Of a DNA stretch of 64,000 bases, positions 1 through 7,507 are shown in pieces (position 1 is the stretch's first letter; each line of letters starts with the position of its first letter). The DNA lies in NCBI RefSeq assembly GCF_011039275.1, contig NZ_JAAKGB010000001.1, positions 434,001 to 498,000 on the forward strand, in the 5' to 3' direction. The DNA is from Streptococcus hyointestinalis. Its GTDB lineage: Bacteria; Bacillota; Bacilli; Lactobacillales; Streptococcaceae. Below the pieces are notes generated by a model that was not told where the DNA came from, did not search any database, and saw nothing but the letters and a program-made list of their open reading frames with translations. The translations under genes were made by a program, and so were the position numbers.

Positions 1-11
1 TTGAGTCTTAT

Positions 12-40
12 AAAAAAGCTATCACTGTGATAGCTTTTTC
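12..40. terminator. Intrinsic terminator of the gene upstream of the window
   Basis: A 13-bp perfect stem with arms AAAAAGCTATCAC and GTGATAGCTTTTT encloses one base and ends in a T run. It could work in both directions. Its right arm contributes the first half-site of the CmbR-type box described next, so terminator and operator overlap. Confidence 0.85.
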
Positions 41-56
41 TTATCACGGGATGAGG
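28..56 (+). promoter_or_regulatory. Candidate CmbR/CysR-type operator
   Basis: TGATA (28-32), nine bases, then TATCA (42-46) match exactly the first two elements of the streptococcal CmbR box as I recall it (TGATA-N9-TATCA-N2-4-TGATA). The third element is degenerate: TGAGG lies five bases on. The site ends about 10 bp before the -35 hexamer of the ABC transporter, where a LysR-family activator would bind. The assignment is an inference. Confidence 0.55.
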
Positions 57-65
57 TTTAAATCA

Positions 66-95
66 TTTACAAAATCGCTCTTGTGGTGTTACAAT
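66..95 (+). promoter_or_regulatory. Promoter of the amino-acid ABC transporter operon
   Basis: TTTACA (66-71) and TACAAT (90-95) are separated by 18 bp. The start codon follows 37 bp after the -10. Confidence 0.6.
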
Positions 96-132
96 GGTAA
101 AATAGAAAAACGATAGAAAAGGAAAATAGCAG

Positions 133-930
133 ATGAATTTAGTCTTAGCATCATGGGCTTGGTACGATCGCTTAATGGAGTACATCCCATCTGGGCAGAC
201 TTTTAGTCTACGCGCCGTCTTTAACGGCATTCCAGAGATTTTGAGCCGCCTGCCGATTACTCTTAGTTTAACTTTTTTTGGCGCTTTGTTTGGCTTACTT
301 CTAGCACTGTTGTTTGCCATTGTCAAAATCAATAAAACCAAAATCATCTACCCTATCCAAGCTGTTTTTGTAAGTTTCTTGCGTGGGACACCGATTTTGG
401 TGCAATTGATGCTGACTTACTACGGTATTCCGCTCTTTCTCAATTACCTGAATAAGCGCTACGGTTTCAACTGGAATGTCAATGCCATTCCTGCTGAGGT
501 CTTTGCCATTGCAGCTTTTGCCTTTAACGAAGCTGCCTACACCAGCGAAACCTTGCGTGCTGCTATTTTAGCGGTTAATGATGGCGAGATTGAGGCAGCT
601 AAGAGTCTGGGGATGACAACGGCTCAGATTTATCGTCGTGTCATCATTCCAAATGCTGCGGTCATTGCGACTCCAACCTTGATTAACAGCTTGATTGGCT
701 TGACCAAGGGAACCTCACTCGCCTTTAACGCAGGGATTGTCGAGATGTTTGCTGAAGCCAAGATTTTAGGTGGTTCAGACTATCGCTACTTTGAGCGCTT
801 TATCTCGGTTGCCCTTGTCTACTGGGTGATTAGTATCATCATCGAGCAGATTGGAAACTTCGTTGAGCGCCGTATGGCGATAAAGACTCCAGAGACGATT
901 ACCAATGTGATTACGGAAGGAGAACATTGA
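133..930 (+). CDS. Polar amino-acid ABC transporter permease (probably cystine)
   Basis: This is a membrane permease of the HisM/TcyB type that forms the channel of an amino-acid importer. The 265-residue protein has several hydrophobic helices and the permease signature EAAKSLG at residues 154-160, the loop that contacts the ATPase, plus RGTPILVQ at 84-91. The ATG is preceded by a GGAAAA stretch. The ATPase gene follows directly, but no substrate-binding protein gene is visible, so the binding protein must be encoded elsewhere. The CmbR-type box upstream and the nearby trxB suggest cystine as substrate (a TcyBC-like pair). Family assignment is firm; the substrate is inferred. Confidence 0.9.
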   Translation: MNLVLASWAWYDRLMEYIPSGQTFSLRAVFNGIPEILSRLPITLSLTFFGALFGLLLALLFAIVKINKTKIIYPIQAVFVSFLRGTPILVQLMLTYYGIPLFLNYLNKRYGFNWNVNAIPAEVFAIAAFAFNEAAYTSETLRAAILAVNDGEIEAAKSLGMTTAQIYRRVIIPNAAVIATPTLINSLIGLTKGTSLAFNAGIVEMFAEAKILGGSDYRYFERFISVALVYWVISIIIEQIGNFVERRMAIKTPETITNVITEGEH

Positions 931-1673
931 TGATTACAGTTGAACATTTATCAAAATCTTTTTCTGGCAATAAGGTGCTGGATGATTTGAGCCTCACCAT
1001 TGAGCGAGGAGAGGTCGTTGCGCTTATCGGTGCTTCTGGTGCTGGGAAGTCTACTTTCTTGCGTAGCTTAAACTACCTTGAAGAGCCAGATTCAGGCATT
1101 ATCACCATTGATGACTTCAAGGTGGATTTTAAAACCATCACTAAAGAGCAGATTTTGGCCTTACGCAGAAAGCTTGCTATGGTGTTTCAGCAGTTCAATC
1201 TCTTTGAGCGTCGCACAGCCCTTGACAATGTCAAAGAGGGTCTAAAAGTGGTCAAAAAAATGTCTGACCAAGAAGCGACAGCTATTGCCAAGGAAGAGCT
1301 AGCTAAGGTCGGACTGTCTGACCGTGAAAACCACTATCCAAGACACCTCTCAGGTGGGCAAAAGCAACGTGTGGCACTGGCTCGTGCGCTAGCTATGAAG
1401 CCAGATGTGCTCTTGCTTGATGAGCCAACCAGTGCCCTTGACCCCGAGCTTGTCGGTGAGGTTGAAAAATCCATCGCCAACGCAGCTAAGCAAGGACAGA
1501 CCATGGTGCTTGTCAGCCACGATATGAACTTTGTTTATCAAGTGGCAGATAAAGTCCTCTTTTTGGAAAACGGGCGTATCCTTGAGCAGGGCACACCAGA
1601 AGAAATCTTTAAGCACCCTAAAAAAGAGCGTACCAAAGAATTTTTTGCGAATTATAGTAAAACCTATGTTTAA
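930..1673 (+). CDS. Polar amino-acid ABC transporter ATP-binding protein
   Basis: This is the ATPase partner of the preceding permease. The 247-residue protein has Walker A GASGAGKST (34-42), the signature LSGGQ (140-144), Walker B ending in D164-E165, and an SHD switch motif. I chose the ATG that overlaps the permease stop by one base, with GGAAGGAG upstream, over the in-frame TTG three bases earlier. The overlap implies translational coupling. It belongs to the family that includes GlnQ and TcyC; the likely role is cystine or other polar amino-acid uptake. Confidence 0.92.
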   Translation: MITVEHLSKSFSGNKVLDDLSLTIERGEVVALIGASGAGKSTFLRSLNYLEEPDSGIITIDDFKVDFKTITKEQILALRRKLAMVFQQFNLFERRTALDNVKEGLKVVKKMSDQEATAIAKEELAKVGLSDRENHYPRHLSGGQKQRVALARALAMKPDVLLLDEPTSALDPELVGEVEKSIANAAKQGQTMVLVSHDMNFVYQVADKVLFLENGRILEQGTPEEIFKHPKKERTKEFFANYSKTYV

Positions 1674-1684
1674 GGCGGAACTTT

Positions 1685-1710
1685 TGTTATAATGAAAAGT
1701 GATTATCACT
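1685..1710 (+). promoter_or_regulatory. Extended -10 promoter and palindrome before DUF4059-trxB
   Basis: TGT-TATAAT (1685-1693) is an extended -10 element with no good -35. The palindrome AGTGAT-T-ATCACT (1698-1710) covers the expected start of transcription, and a further GTGATA lies at 1717-1722. The palindrome is a possible repressor site; no regulator can be named. Confidence 0.45.
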
Positions 1711-1763
1711 AAAAAGGTGATATATAAGCGCATTAAACAGTCTTAGAAGTTATGTTTATAGCG

Positions 1764-1790
1764 AGGTTGAGGCTTAGTCCCAACCTTTTT
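1764..1790 (+). terminator. Intrinsic terminator-like hairpin
   Basis: AGGTTG (1764-1769) pairs with CAACCT (1781-1786) and a T run follows. It lies between the extended -10 and DUF4059, so it either ends the ABC operon or attenuates the next gene. Confidence 0.55.
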
Positions 1791-1822
1791 CGTATGATAA
1801 TCTAAGGATAAGAGGTTTTGGT

Positions 1823-2047
1823 ATGTTTTTTCAAATGGTGCAATTTTACGGCTCTGGCTTGTTGACAGCTTTGATAGTGACTCTAGTGGTGAGTGGGATA
1901 TGGCTCTTGTGGCGGATGTCTAGACATAAGGATAAAACAGCCAAAGAACGTCAGGCGTTTTTATATGATATGATTATCATCACTTTGATTACTGTCCCTA
2001 TACTTGCCTTTGCCTTCACCACGCTGATTGTCATGTTGAGAGCATAA
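1823..2047 (+). CDS. DUF4059 family small membrane protein
   Basis: This is a 74-residue protein with two hydrophobic segments, about residues 10-29 and 50-72, separated by a basic loop containing RHKDK. That layout fits a small inner-membrane protein. I recognise it as the streptococcal DUF4059 family, which is usually found just before trxB, as here. Its function is unknown. The proximity to trxB and to a probable cystine importer suggests a link with thiol metabolism, but nothing in the sequence shows a catalytic motif. The ATG is preceded by AAGAGG. Confidence 0.75.
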   Translation: MFFQMVQFYGSGLLTALIVTLVVSGIWLLWRMSRHKDKTAKERQAFLYDMIIITLITVPILAFAFTTLIVMLRA

Positions 2048-2050
2048 CAG

Positions 2051-2079
2051 TTGGCTTTTTTGACCTTTTGCTATACAAT
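2051..2079 (+). promoter_or_regulatory. trxB promoter
   Basis: TTGGCT (2051-2056) and TACAAT (2074-2079) have a 17-bp spacer. This gives trxB its own start in addition to any read-through from DUF4059. Confidence 0.6.
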
Positions 2080-2128
2080 ATAGGCTACAAACAGCAGTTG
2101 ACGTTTTATCAGTTAAGGAGGATATGTG

Positions 2129-3043
2129 ATGTACGATACATTGATTATTGGTTCAGGACCAGCAGGGATGACAGCAGCTCTCTATGCTGCTAGGTCAAAT
2201 CTTAAGGTGGGGATTATTGAGCAAGGTGCTCCTGGTGGTCAGATGAACAACACCTTTGAGATTGAAAATTATCCAGGATATGATAACATCTCAGGACCAG
2301 AGCTTTCGATGAAAATGTACGAGCCGCTTGAGAAATTCAAAGTTGAAAACATCTACGGTATCGTCCAAAAAGTAGAAGTTGACGGTGACATCAAGCGTGT
2401 CATCACTGAGGACGCTAGCTATGAAGCAAAGACCATCGTCCTTGCCACAGGTGCTAAATATCGTCTTTTGGGCGTACCTGGTGAGGAAGAGTATACTAGC
2501 CGTGGGGTTTCTTACTGTGCGGTGTGTGACGGTGCCTTCTTTAGAGACCAAGATTTGCTGGTTGTTGGTGGTGGTGACTCTGCGGTAGAAGAGGCTATCT
2601 ACCTCACGCAGTTTGCCAAGTCAGTGACAATTATCCACCGTCGTGATGAGTTGCGTGCGCAAAAGATTATCCAAGATAGAGCCTTTGCCAATGACAAAAT
2701 CCACTTTATCTGGGATTCAGTTGTCAAGGAAATCAAGGGCGATGAGACAAAGGTGAGCGGTGTCCTTGTGGAAAATGTCAAGACAGGTGAGCTGTCTGAG
2801 CATGCCTTTGGAGGCATTTTCATCTATGTCGGTATGAATCCAGCCTCACACATGGTGTCTGACCTTGGTATCACAGATGAGAATGGCTGGGTCATCACAG
2901 ATACAGACATGACAACAAAGGTTCCTGGTGTCTTTGCCATTGGGGACGTCAGACAAAAAGACCTCCGTCAGATTGCTACAGCTGTTGGTGAGGGGGCTAT
3001 CGCAGGACAGGGCGTCTACCACTACATCACAGAACATTACTAA
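2129..3043 (+). CDS. trxB: Thioredoxin-disulfide reductase
   Basis: This cytoplasmic FAD enzyme reduces thioredoxin with NADPH. The 304-residue protein shows the FAD motif GSGPAG (8-13), the redox pair CAVC (130-133), the NADPH motif GGGDS (147-151) and the C-terminal GVFAIGD motif that contacts FAD. The ATG at 2129 sits 7 bases after AAGGAGG and is preferred to the GTG directly before it. Length and motif order are normal for the low-molecular-weight class. A terminator follows at once. Confidence 0.96.
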   Translation: MYDTLIIGSGPAGMTAALYAARSNLKVGIIEQGAPGGQMNNTFEIENYPGYDNISGPELSMKMYEPLEKFKVENIYGIVQKVEVDGDIKRVITEDASYEAKTIVLATGAKYRLLGVPGEEEYTSRGVSYCAVCDGAFFRDQDLLVVGGGDSAVEEAIYLTQFAKSVTIIHRRDELRAQKIIQDRAFANDKIHFIWDSVVKEIKGDETKVSGVLVENVKTGELSEHAFGGIFIYVGMNPASHMVSDLGITDENGWVITDTDMTTKVPGVFAIGDVRQKDLRQIATAVGEGAIAGQGVYHYITEHY

Positions 3044-3051
3044 AATAGAAA

Positions 3052-3077
3052 GTCTAGGCAAAGCCCTAGGCTTTTTT
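3052..3077 (+). terminator. trxB terminator
   Basis: GTCTAGG pairs with CCTAGGC (7 bp, one G-T pair) around a six-base loop, followed by six T. Confidence 0.8.
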
Positions 3078-3102
3078 GCTGTGATATGTTCTAAAAATCA
3101 CA

Positions 3103-3136
3103 ATGTTTTAACCTTATTTTTAAAATATGTTATAAT
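3103..3136 (+). promoter_or_regulatory. pncB promoter with inverted repeat over the -35
   Basis: TTTAAC (3107-3112) and TATAAT (3131-3136) are 18 bp apart. The arms ATGTTTTAA (3103-3111) and TTAAAATAT (3120-3128) form an inverted repeat with 8 of 9 pairs that covers the -35 and ends just before the -10. It is a candidate niacin-responsive operator. Confidence 0.5.
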
Positions 3137-3153
3137 GTTAACTAATGATGAAA

Positions 3154-3167
3154 GCGGGCGAGCCCGC
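3154..3167 (+). promoter_or_regulatory. GC-rich hairpin in the pncB leader
   Basis: GCGGGC and GCCCGC flank two bases; the practical stem is five bp with a CGAG loop. It ends two bases before the GGAGG ribosome-binding site (3170-3174). It is the strongest local structure in an AT-rich leader and may affect initiation or RNA stability. Confidence 0.45.
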
Positions 3168-3181
3168 CTGGAGGAGTATCT

Positions 3182-4642
3182 ATGTTTCAAGACGACAGTT
3201 TAACCTTGCACACCGATCTCTATCAGATCAATATGATGCAGGTCTATTTCGAGCAGGGCATTCATGATAAAAATGCGGTCTTTGAAGTTTATTTTCGAAA
3301 AGAGCCCTTTAAAAATGGCTACGCTGTTTTTGCAGGTTTAGAGCGTATCGTGCGGTATCTGGAAAATCTCAAGTTTTCTGAAAGCGATCTAGCTTACCTA
3401 GAGACGCTAGGTTATGACGAGCCTTTTTTAGATTATCTTCGTCATTTGGAGATGACCTTGTCTGTGCGCTCAGCAAGAGAAGGTGATTTGGTCTTTGCCA
3501 ATGAACCCATCGTGCAAATCGAAGGGCCACTGGCTCAGTGTCAGTTGGTGGAGACAGCGATTTTAAATATTGTCAATTTTCAAACCTTGGTGGCGACCAA
3601 GGCAGCTCGCATTCGCTCGGTGATTGATGATGAGCCGCTCTTAGAGTTTGGCACACGCCGTGCCCAAGAGATGGACGCTGCTATCTGGGGGACACGTGCA
3701 GCGGTTATTGGTGGCGCCAATGCAACGTCTAATGTGCGTGCTGGCAAGCTCTTTGGCATTCCTGTCTCAGGGACGCATGCGCATGCGCTTGTGCAGGCTT
3801 ATGGCAATGACTATGAGGCTTTCAAGGCTTATGCTAAGACTCACAAGGACTGTGTTTTTCTAGTGGACACCTTTGACACGCTCCGAAGCGGTGTGCCAAC
3901 GGCTATTCGTGTCGCAAAGGAGCTGGGAGACAGTATCAATTTCTTGGGCGTGCGCTTAGACTCTGGTGACCTTGCCTATCTGTCTAAAAAAGTCCGCCAG
4001 CAGCTGGACGAGGCAGGATTTCCAGACGCTAAGATCTACGCTTCAAACGACCTTGATGAAAATACCATCCTCAACCTCAAAATGCAAAAGGCTAAGATAG
4101 ATGTCTGGGGTGTTGGGACTAAGCTGATTACAGCCTATGACCAGCCAGCGCTCGGTGCGGTCTATAAGATTGTCTCTATCGAAGATGATAATGGGCAAAT
4201 GGTTGACCGTATCAAGCTCTCAAACAACGCTGAAAAAGTCTCAACCCCAGGCAAAAAGCAGGTCTGGCGCATTACCAGTCGTGAAAAAGGCAAGTCTGAG
4301 GGGGACTATATCACCTTCGCTGACAGCGATGTGACCAGCCTTGATGAGATTGAGATGTTCCATCCGACCTATACTTATATCAACAAAACCGTGCGTGATT
4401 TTGACGCTGTGCCGCTTTTAGTAGACATCTTTGACAAGGGAGAGCTGGTCTACAGTCTACCAAGTCTTGAAGACATCCAAGTCTATGCCAGAAAAGAGTT
4501 TGACAAGCTCTGGGATGAGTACAAGCGGGTGCTCAATCCACAAGATTATCCTGTGGACTTGGCACGTGATGTTTGGCAGCACAAGATGAACTTAATTGAC
4601 CGTATCCGCCGTGATACCTACGCCAAAGGAGAAGTAAAATGA
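3182..4642 (+). CDS. pncB: Nicotinate phosphoribosyltransferase
   Basis: This enzyme makes nicotinate mononucleotide from nicotinate and PRPP, the entry step of NAD salvage. The 486-residue length fits the longer Firmicutes class. Recognisable segments are the N-terminal [10 protein letters not shown], the SGTHAHA segment with the histidine region typical of the family, and the [10 protein letters not shown] segment that lines the phosphate site. GGAGG lies 7 bases before the ATG. The stop overlaps the start of nadE (ATGA), so nicotinate capture and the final amidation step are translationally coupled. Confidence 0.95.
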   Translation: MFQDDSLTLHTDLYQINMMQVYFEQGIHDKNAVFEVYFRKEPFKNGYAVFAGLERIVRYLENLKFSESDLAYLETLGYDEPFLDYLRHLEMTLSVRSAREGDLVFANEPIVQIEGPLAQCQLVETAILNIVNFQTLVATKAARIRSVIDDEPLLEFGTRRAQEMDAAIWGTRAAVIGGANATSNVRAGKLFGIPVSGTHAHALVQAYGNDYEAFKAYAKTHKDCVFLVDTFDTLRSGVPTAIRVAKELGDSINFLGVRLDSGDLAYLSKKVRQQLDEAGFPDAKIYASNDLDENTILNLKMQKAKIDVWGVGTKLITAYDQPALGAVYKIVSIEDDNGQMVDRIKLSNNAEKVSTPGKKQVWRITSREKGKSEGDYITFADSDVTSLDEIEMFHPTYTYINKTVRDFDAVPLLVDIFDKGELVYSLPSLEDIQVYARKEFDKLWDEYKRVLNPQDYPVDLARDVWQHKMNLIDRIRRDTYAKGEVK

Positions 4643-5463
4643 CCTTACAAGAAGATATTATCAGCCAATTAGGCGTTAAACCGACAATCAACCCAGAAGA
4701 AGAAGTCAGAAAATCCATTGATTTTCTAAAAGCCTACATGCTAAAACACCCATTCCTTAAGACTTATGTCTTGGGTATTTCAGGTGGACAGGACTCCAGT
4801 TTGTCAGGGCGTCTTGCTCAGCTAGCTGTTGAGGAATTGCGAGCTGAAACAAAGGAAAATTATAAGTTTATCGCTATTCGTCTGCCTTATGGCGTGCAGG
4901 CTGATGAGGACGATGCGCAAGCGGCGCTTTCCTTTATCAAACCTGATAAAACCATGACCATCAACATCAAAGGCGCTGTTGATGCGCAGGTAGCTGCCCT
5001 AGAAGAGGCTGGACTTGCTATTTCAGACTTCAATAAAGGCAACATCAAGGCACGTCAGCGCATGATTAGCCAGTATGCTGTGGCTGGTGAGACTTCTGGT
5101 GCTGTCATCGGGACAGACCACGCTGCAGAAAACCTCACAGGCTTTTTCACCAAGTTTGGCGATGGTGGTGCGGATATTTTACCGATTTTCCGTCTCAATA
5201 AACGCCAAGGTAAGCAGTTGCTCGAGTATCTGGGAGCTGACAAAGCGCTTTATGAAAAAGTGCCAACAGCCGACCTTGAAGAGGAAAAACCAGGTATCGC
5301 TGATGAGGTAGCGCTCGGTGTCACTTATAATGAGATTGACGACTACCTAGAAGGTAAGACCATCTCTAAATCTGCCCAAGACATTATCGAAAACTGGTGG
5401 AAAAAGGGAGAGCACAAGCGCCACTTGCCGATTACGATATTTGATGATTTTTGGAAAGCCTAA
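4639..5463 (+). CDS. nadE: NH3-dependent NAD+ synthetase
   Basis: This enzyme converts deamido-NAD to NAD with ATP and ammonia. The 274-residue protein has the ATP-pyrophosphatase loop SGGQDSS (48-54) and the GTDHAAEN segment that holds the substrate. It has no glutaminase domain, which marks the ammonia-dependent form. It overlaps pncB by four bases and completes a two-gene NAD salvage unit. No clear terminator is visible before the pepC promoter. Confidence 0.96.
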   Translation: MTLQEDIISQLGVKPTINPEEEVRKSIDFLKAYMLKHPFLKTYVLGISGGQDSSLSGRLAQLAVEELRAETKENYKFIAIRLPYGVQADEDDAQAALSFIKPDKTMTINIKGAVDAQVAALEEAGLAISDFNKGNIKARQRMISQYAVAGETSGAVIGTDHAAENLTGFFTKFGDGGADILPIFRLNKRQGKQLLEYLGADKALYEKVPTADLEEEKPGIADEVALGVTYNEIDDYLEGKTISKSAQDIIENWWKKGEHKRHLPITIFDDFWKA

Positions 5464-5474
5464 GCCATTACGAC

Positions 5475-5502
5475 TTGAAAAAATCTAAGAAAGGTCTATA
5501 AT
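5475..5502 (+). promoter_or_regulatory. pepC promoter
   Basis: TTGAAA (5475-5480) and TATAAT (5497-5502) with a 16-bp spacer. Confidence 0.75.
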
Positions 5503-5543
5503 GGTAAGTGTTATCACATATAAATGCAAACAAAGGAGGCACT

Positions 5544-6881
5544 ATGTCAGAATTAACACAAAACTTTACAGACAAACTCTACCAAGCATTTGAAGAAAAT
5601 GCCAAGTACCGTGCTATTGAAAATGCCGTCACTCACAACGGGCTTTTGAAATCTCTTGAAACCCGCCAAAGTGCTGTGGACAACGACTATGCTTTTTCTA
5701 TTGATTTGACAAAAGATGAAGTGGCTAACCAAAAAGCGTCTGGACGCTGCTGGATGTTTGCTGCTCTAAACACTTTCCGCCACAAACTCATCAGCGAGTT
5801 CAAGCTTGAAAACTTTGAGCTGTCACAGGCTCACACCTTTTTCTGGGACAAGTATGAAAAATCAAACTGGTTCTTAGAGCAAATCATCGCAACGGCTTCT
5901 GAGTCAACAGAGAGCCGCAAGGTTAAGTTTCTCCTTGACACTCCTCAACAAGACGGTGGTCAATGGGACATGGTCGTTTCCCTTTTTGAAAAATACGGTG
6001 TTGTACCAAAATCTGTCTACCCAGAGTCTGTCGCTTCAAGCAACAGCCGTGAGTTGAACCAATACTTAAACAAACTCCTTCGCCAAGATGCGCAAATCTT
6101 GCGTGACTTGATTAAGAGTGGAGCAGACGAAGCTACTGTTCAAGCTAAGAAAGAAGAGCTTCTGCAAGAAATCTTTAACTTCTTAGCTATGACACTTGGC
6201 TTGCCACCACGTCAATTTGACTTTGCTTTCCGTGACAAAGACAATGCTTATCACGTGGAAAAAGACATCACACCGCAAGCTTTCTTTGAAAAGTATGTTG
6301 GCTTAAAACTCTCTGACTACGTTTCTGTTATCAACGCCCCAACAGCTGACAAACCTTTTGGCAAATCTTATACTGTTGAGTTACTCGGAAATGTCGTGGG
6401 TAGCCGCCCAGTTAAATACATCAACCTTGAGATGGATCGCTTTAAAGAGCTTGCTATCGCTCAATTACAATCTGGAGAAACTGTTTGGTTTGGTTCTGAT
6501 GTCGGTCAATCAAGCGACCGTCAAGCTGGTATCATGGCGACAAACACTTACGATTTCGCCTCAAGCATGGACATCCACTTGACTCAAGACAAGGCAGGAC
6601 GTCTAGATTACAGCGAGAGTCTCATGACACATGCTATGGTCTTGACAGGTGTGGATTTGGATGCCGATGGCAGATCCCTCAAATGGAAAGTTGAAAACTC
6701 ATGGGGTGACAAGGTCGGACAAAAAGGTTACTTTGTCGCATCTGATAGCTGGATGGACGAGTACACTTACCAAATCGTTGTCCGTAAAGACTTGTTAACT
6801 GAAGAAGAACTCAAAGCCTACGAAGCAGAGCCACAAGTGCTGGCACCGTGGGATCCAATGGGAGCACTTGCAAGTCACTAA
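5544..6881 (+). CDS. pepC: Aminopeptidase C (bleomycin hydrolase family)
   Basis: This is a cytoplasmic C1-family cysteine aminopeptidase that trims peptides taken up from protein-rich environments. The 445-residue length is typical. The catalytic cysteine is C69 in SGRCWMF; the histidine is in LMTHAMVLTG and the asparagine in VENSWGDK near the C-terminus. I chose the ATG after AAAGGAGG; an in-frame ATG 36 bases upstream lacks a ribosome-binding site and would add residues unlike the family. It is a single-gene unit. Confidence 0.96.
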   Translation: MSELTQNFTDKLYQAFEENAKYRAIENAVTHNGLLKSLETRQSAVDNDYAFSIDLTKDEVANQKASGRCWMFAALNTFRHKLISEFKLENFELSQAHTFFWDKYEKSNWFLEQIIATASESTESRKVKFLLDTPQQDGGQWDMVVSLFEKYGVVPKSVYPESVASSNSRELNQYLNKLLRQDAQILRDLIKSGADEATVQAKKEELLQEIFNFLAMTLGLPPRQFDFAFRDKDNAYHVEKDITPQAFFEKYVGLKLSDYVSVINAPTADKPFGKSYTVELLGNVVGSRPVKYINLEMDRFKELAIAQLQSGETVWFGSDVGQSSDRQAGIMATNTYDFASSMDIHLTQDKAGRLDYSESLMTHAMVLTGVDLDADGRSLKWKVENSWGDKVGQKGYFVASDSWMDEYTYQIVVRKDLLTEEELKAYEAEPQVLAPWDPMGALASH

Positions 6882-6883
6882 TC

Positions 6884-6912
6884 TTGTTTTTTCAGACCAA
6901 AGGTGCTACAAT
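6884..6912 (+). promoter_or_regulatory. Promoter upstream of the DUF2798 gene
   Basis: TTGTTT (6884-6889) and TACAAT (6907-6912) with a 17-bp spacer begin three bases after the pepC stop. A full terminator lies between this promoter and the gene. Confidence 0.65.
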
Positions 6913-6952
6913 AAAAGTATCATAAAGTTATTTCATAAAGATAAGGCGTAAA

Positions 6953-6982
6953 AGAAATCAGCCCAGTGGCTGGTTTCTTTTT
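6953..6982 (+). terminator. Intrinsic terminator in the DUF2798 leader
   Basis: The arms AGAAATCAGCC and GGCTGGTTTCT (11 bp with one T-G pair) enclose CAGT and are followed by a T run. It would end pepC transcripts, but it also lies about 35-60 bases into transcripts from the promoter at 6884-6912. Confidence 0.85.
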
Positions 6983-6999
6983 GTCTTTTAGGAGGAAAA

Positions 7000-7482
7000 A
7001 TGGAATTTTACATGAAGTTACCCCGCAACAAGCGTGAATTTGCCTTGTTTTTGCTGATTGTGTCCCTTATCTCGGTCAATCTTATTGCGCCCTTGATTTC
7101 TTGCTTGACGCAGGGCTTTTCGCTTGAGACCTATCAGCACACTCTCACGCTTCTACCTAGGATTTGGCTGATTATCGTCATTCTCGTTCTTTTGACACAT
7201 TCACCAGCAGAAAAGCTCATGAATCGCTTTACAGCAGAGACAGATAGTTTTAATGCCAAAATCACCATCACTATCTTGTTTAATGTCTGCATGATAGCTA
7301 TTGTCATGACACTTGTTGGTACTTGGATTGGTAGTGGTCACGTTTATTGGATGGGGCTTTCTACCTATATAGCAAGTCTTGCTCGCAACATGACGATTGC
7401 CTTTCTTGTAGAAGCCGTGATTGCCCAGCCTGTGGCTCGAGCTGTTCTCTATCGTATACACAGGTCTATTGATAGCAAATAA
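7000..7482 (+). CDS. DUF2798 family membrane protein
   Basis: This is a 160-residue protein with about four hydrophobic segments (residues roughly 14-36, 48-66, 88-110 and 118-142), arranged as two similar two-helix halves, which is how DUF2798 proteins look. It is predicted to be an integral membrane protein of unknown function. The ATG follows GGAGG by four bases; an in-frame ATG at 7012 is also possible. It is a single-gene unit, sandwiched between a leader terminator and the bidirectional terminator shared with pbp1A. Confidence 0.75.
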   Translation: MEFYMKLPRNKREFALFLLIVSLISVNLIAPLISCLTQGFSLETYQHTLTLLPRIWLIIVILVLLTHSPAEKLMNRFTAETDSFNAKITITILFNVCMIAIVMTLVGTWIGSGHVYWMGLSTYIASLARNMTIAFLVEAVIAQPVARAVLYRIHRSIDSK

Positions 7483-7507
7483 AAACCAACCCTAAGGTTG
7501 GTTTTTA
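7481..7507. terminator. Bidirectional terminator between DUF2798 and pbp1A
   Basis: AAAAACCAACC and GGTTGGTTTTT form an 11-bp perfect stem around CTAA, with T runs on both strands. Confidence 0.9.

Noticed and set aside
1698..1722. A third CmbR box before DUF4059-trxB
   Set aside because: TATCA-N9-TGATA is present but the order of the elements is reversed relative to TGATA-N9-TATCA, so it does not meet the consensus.
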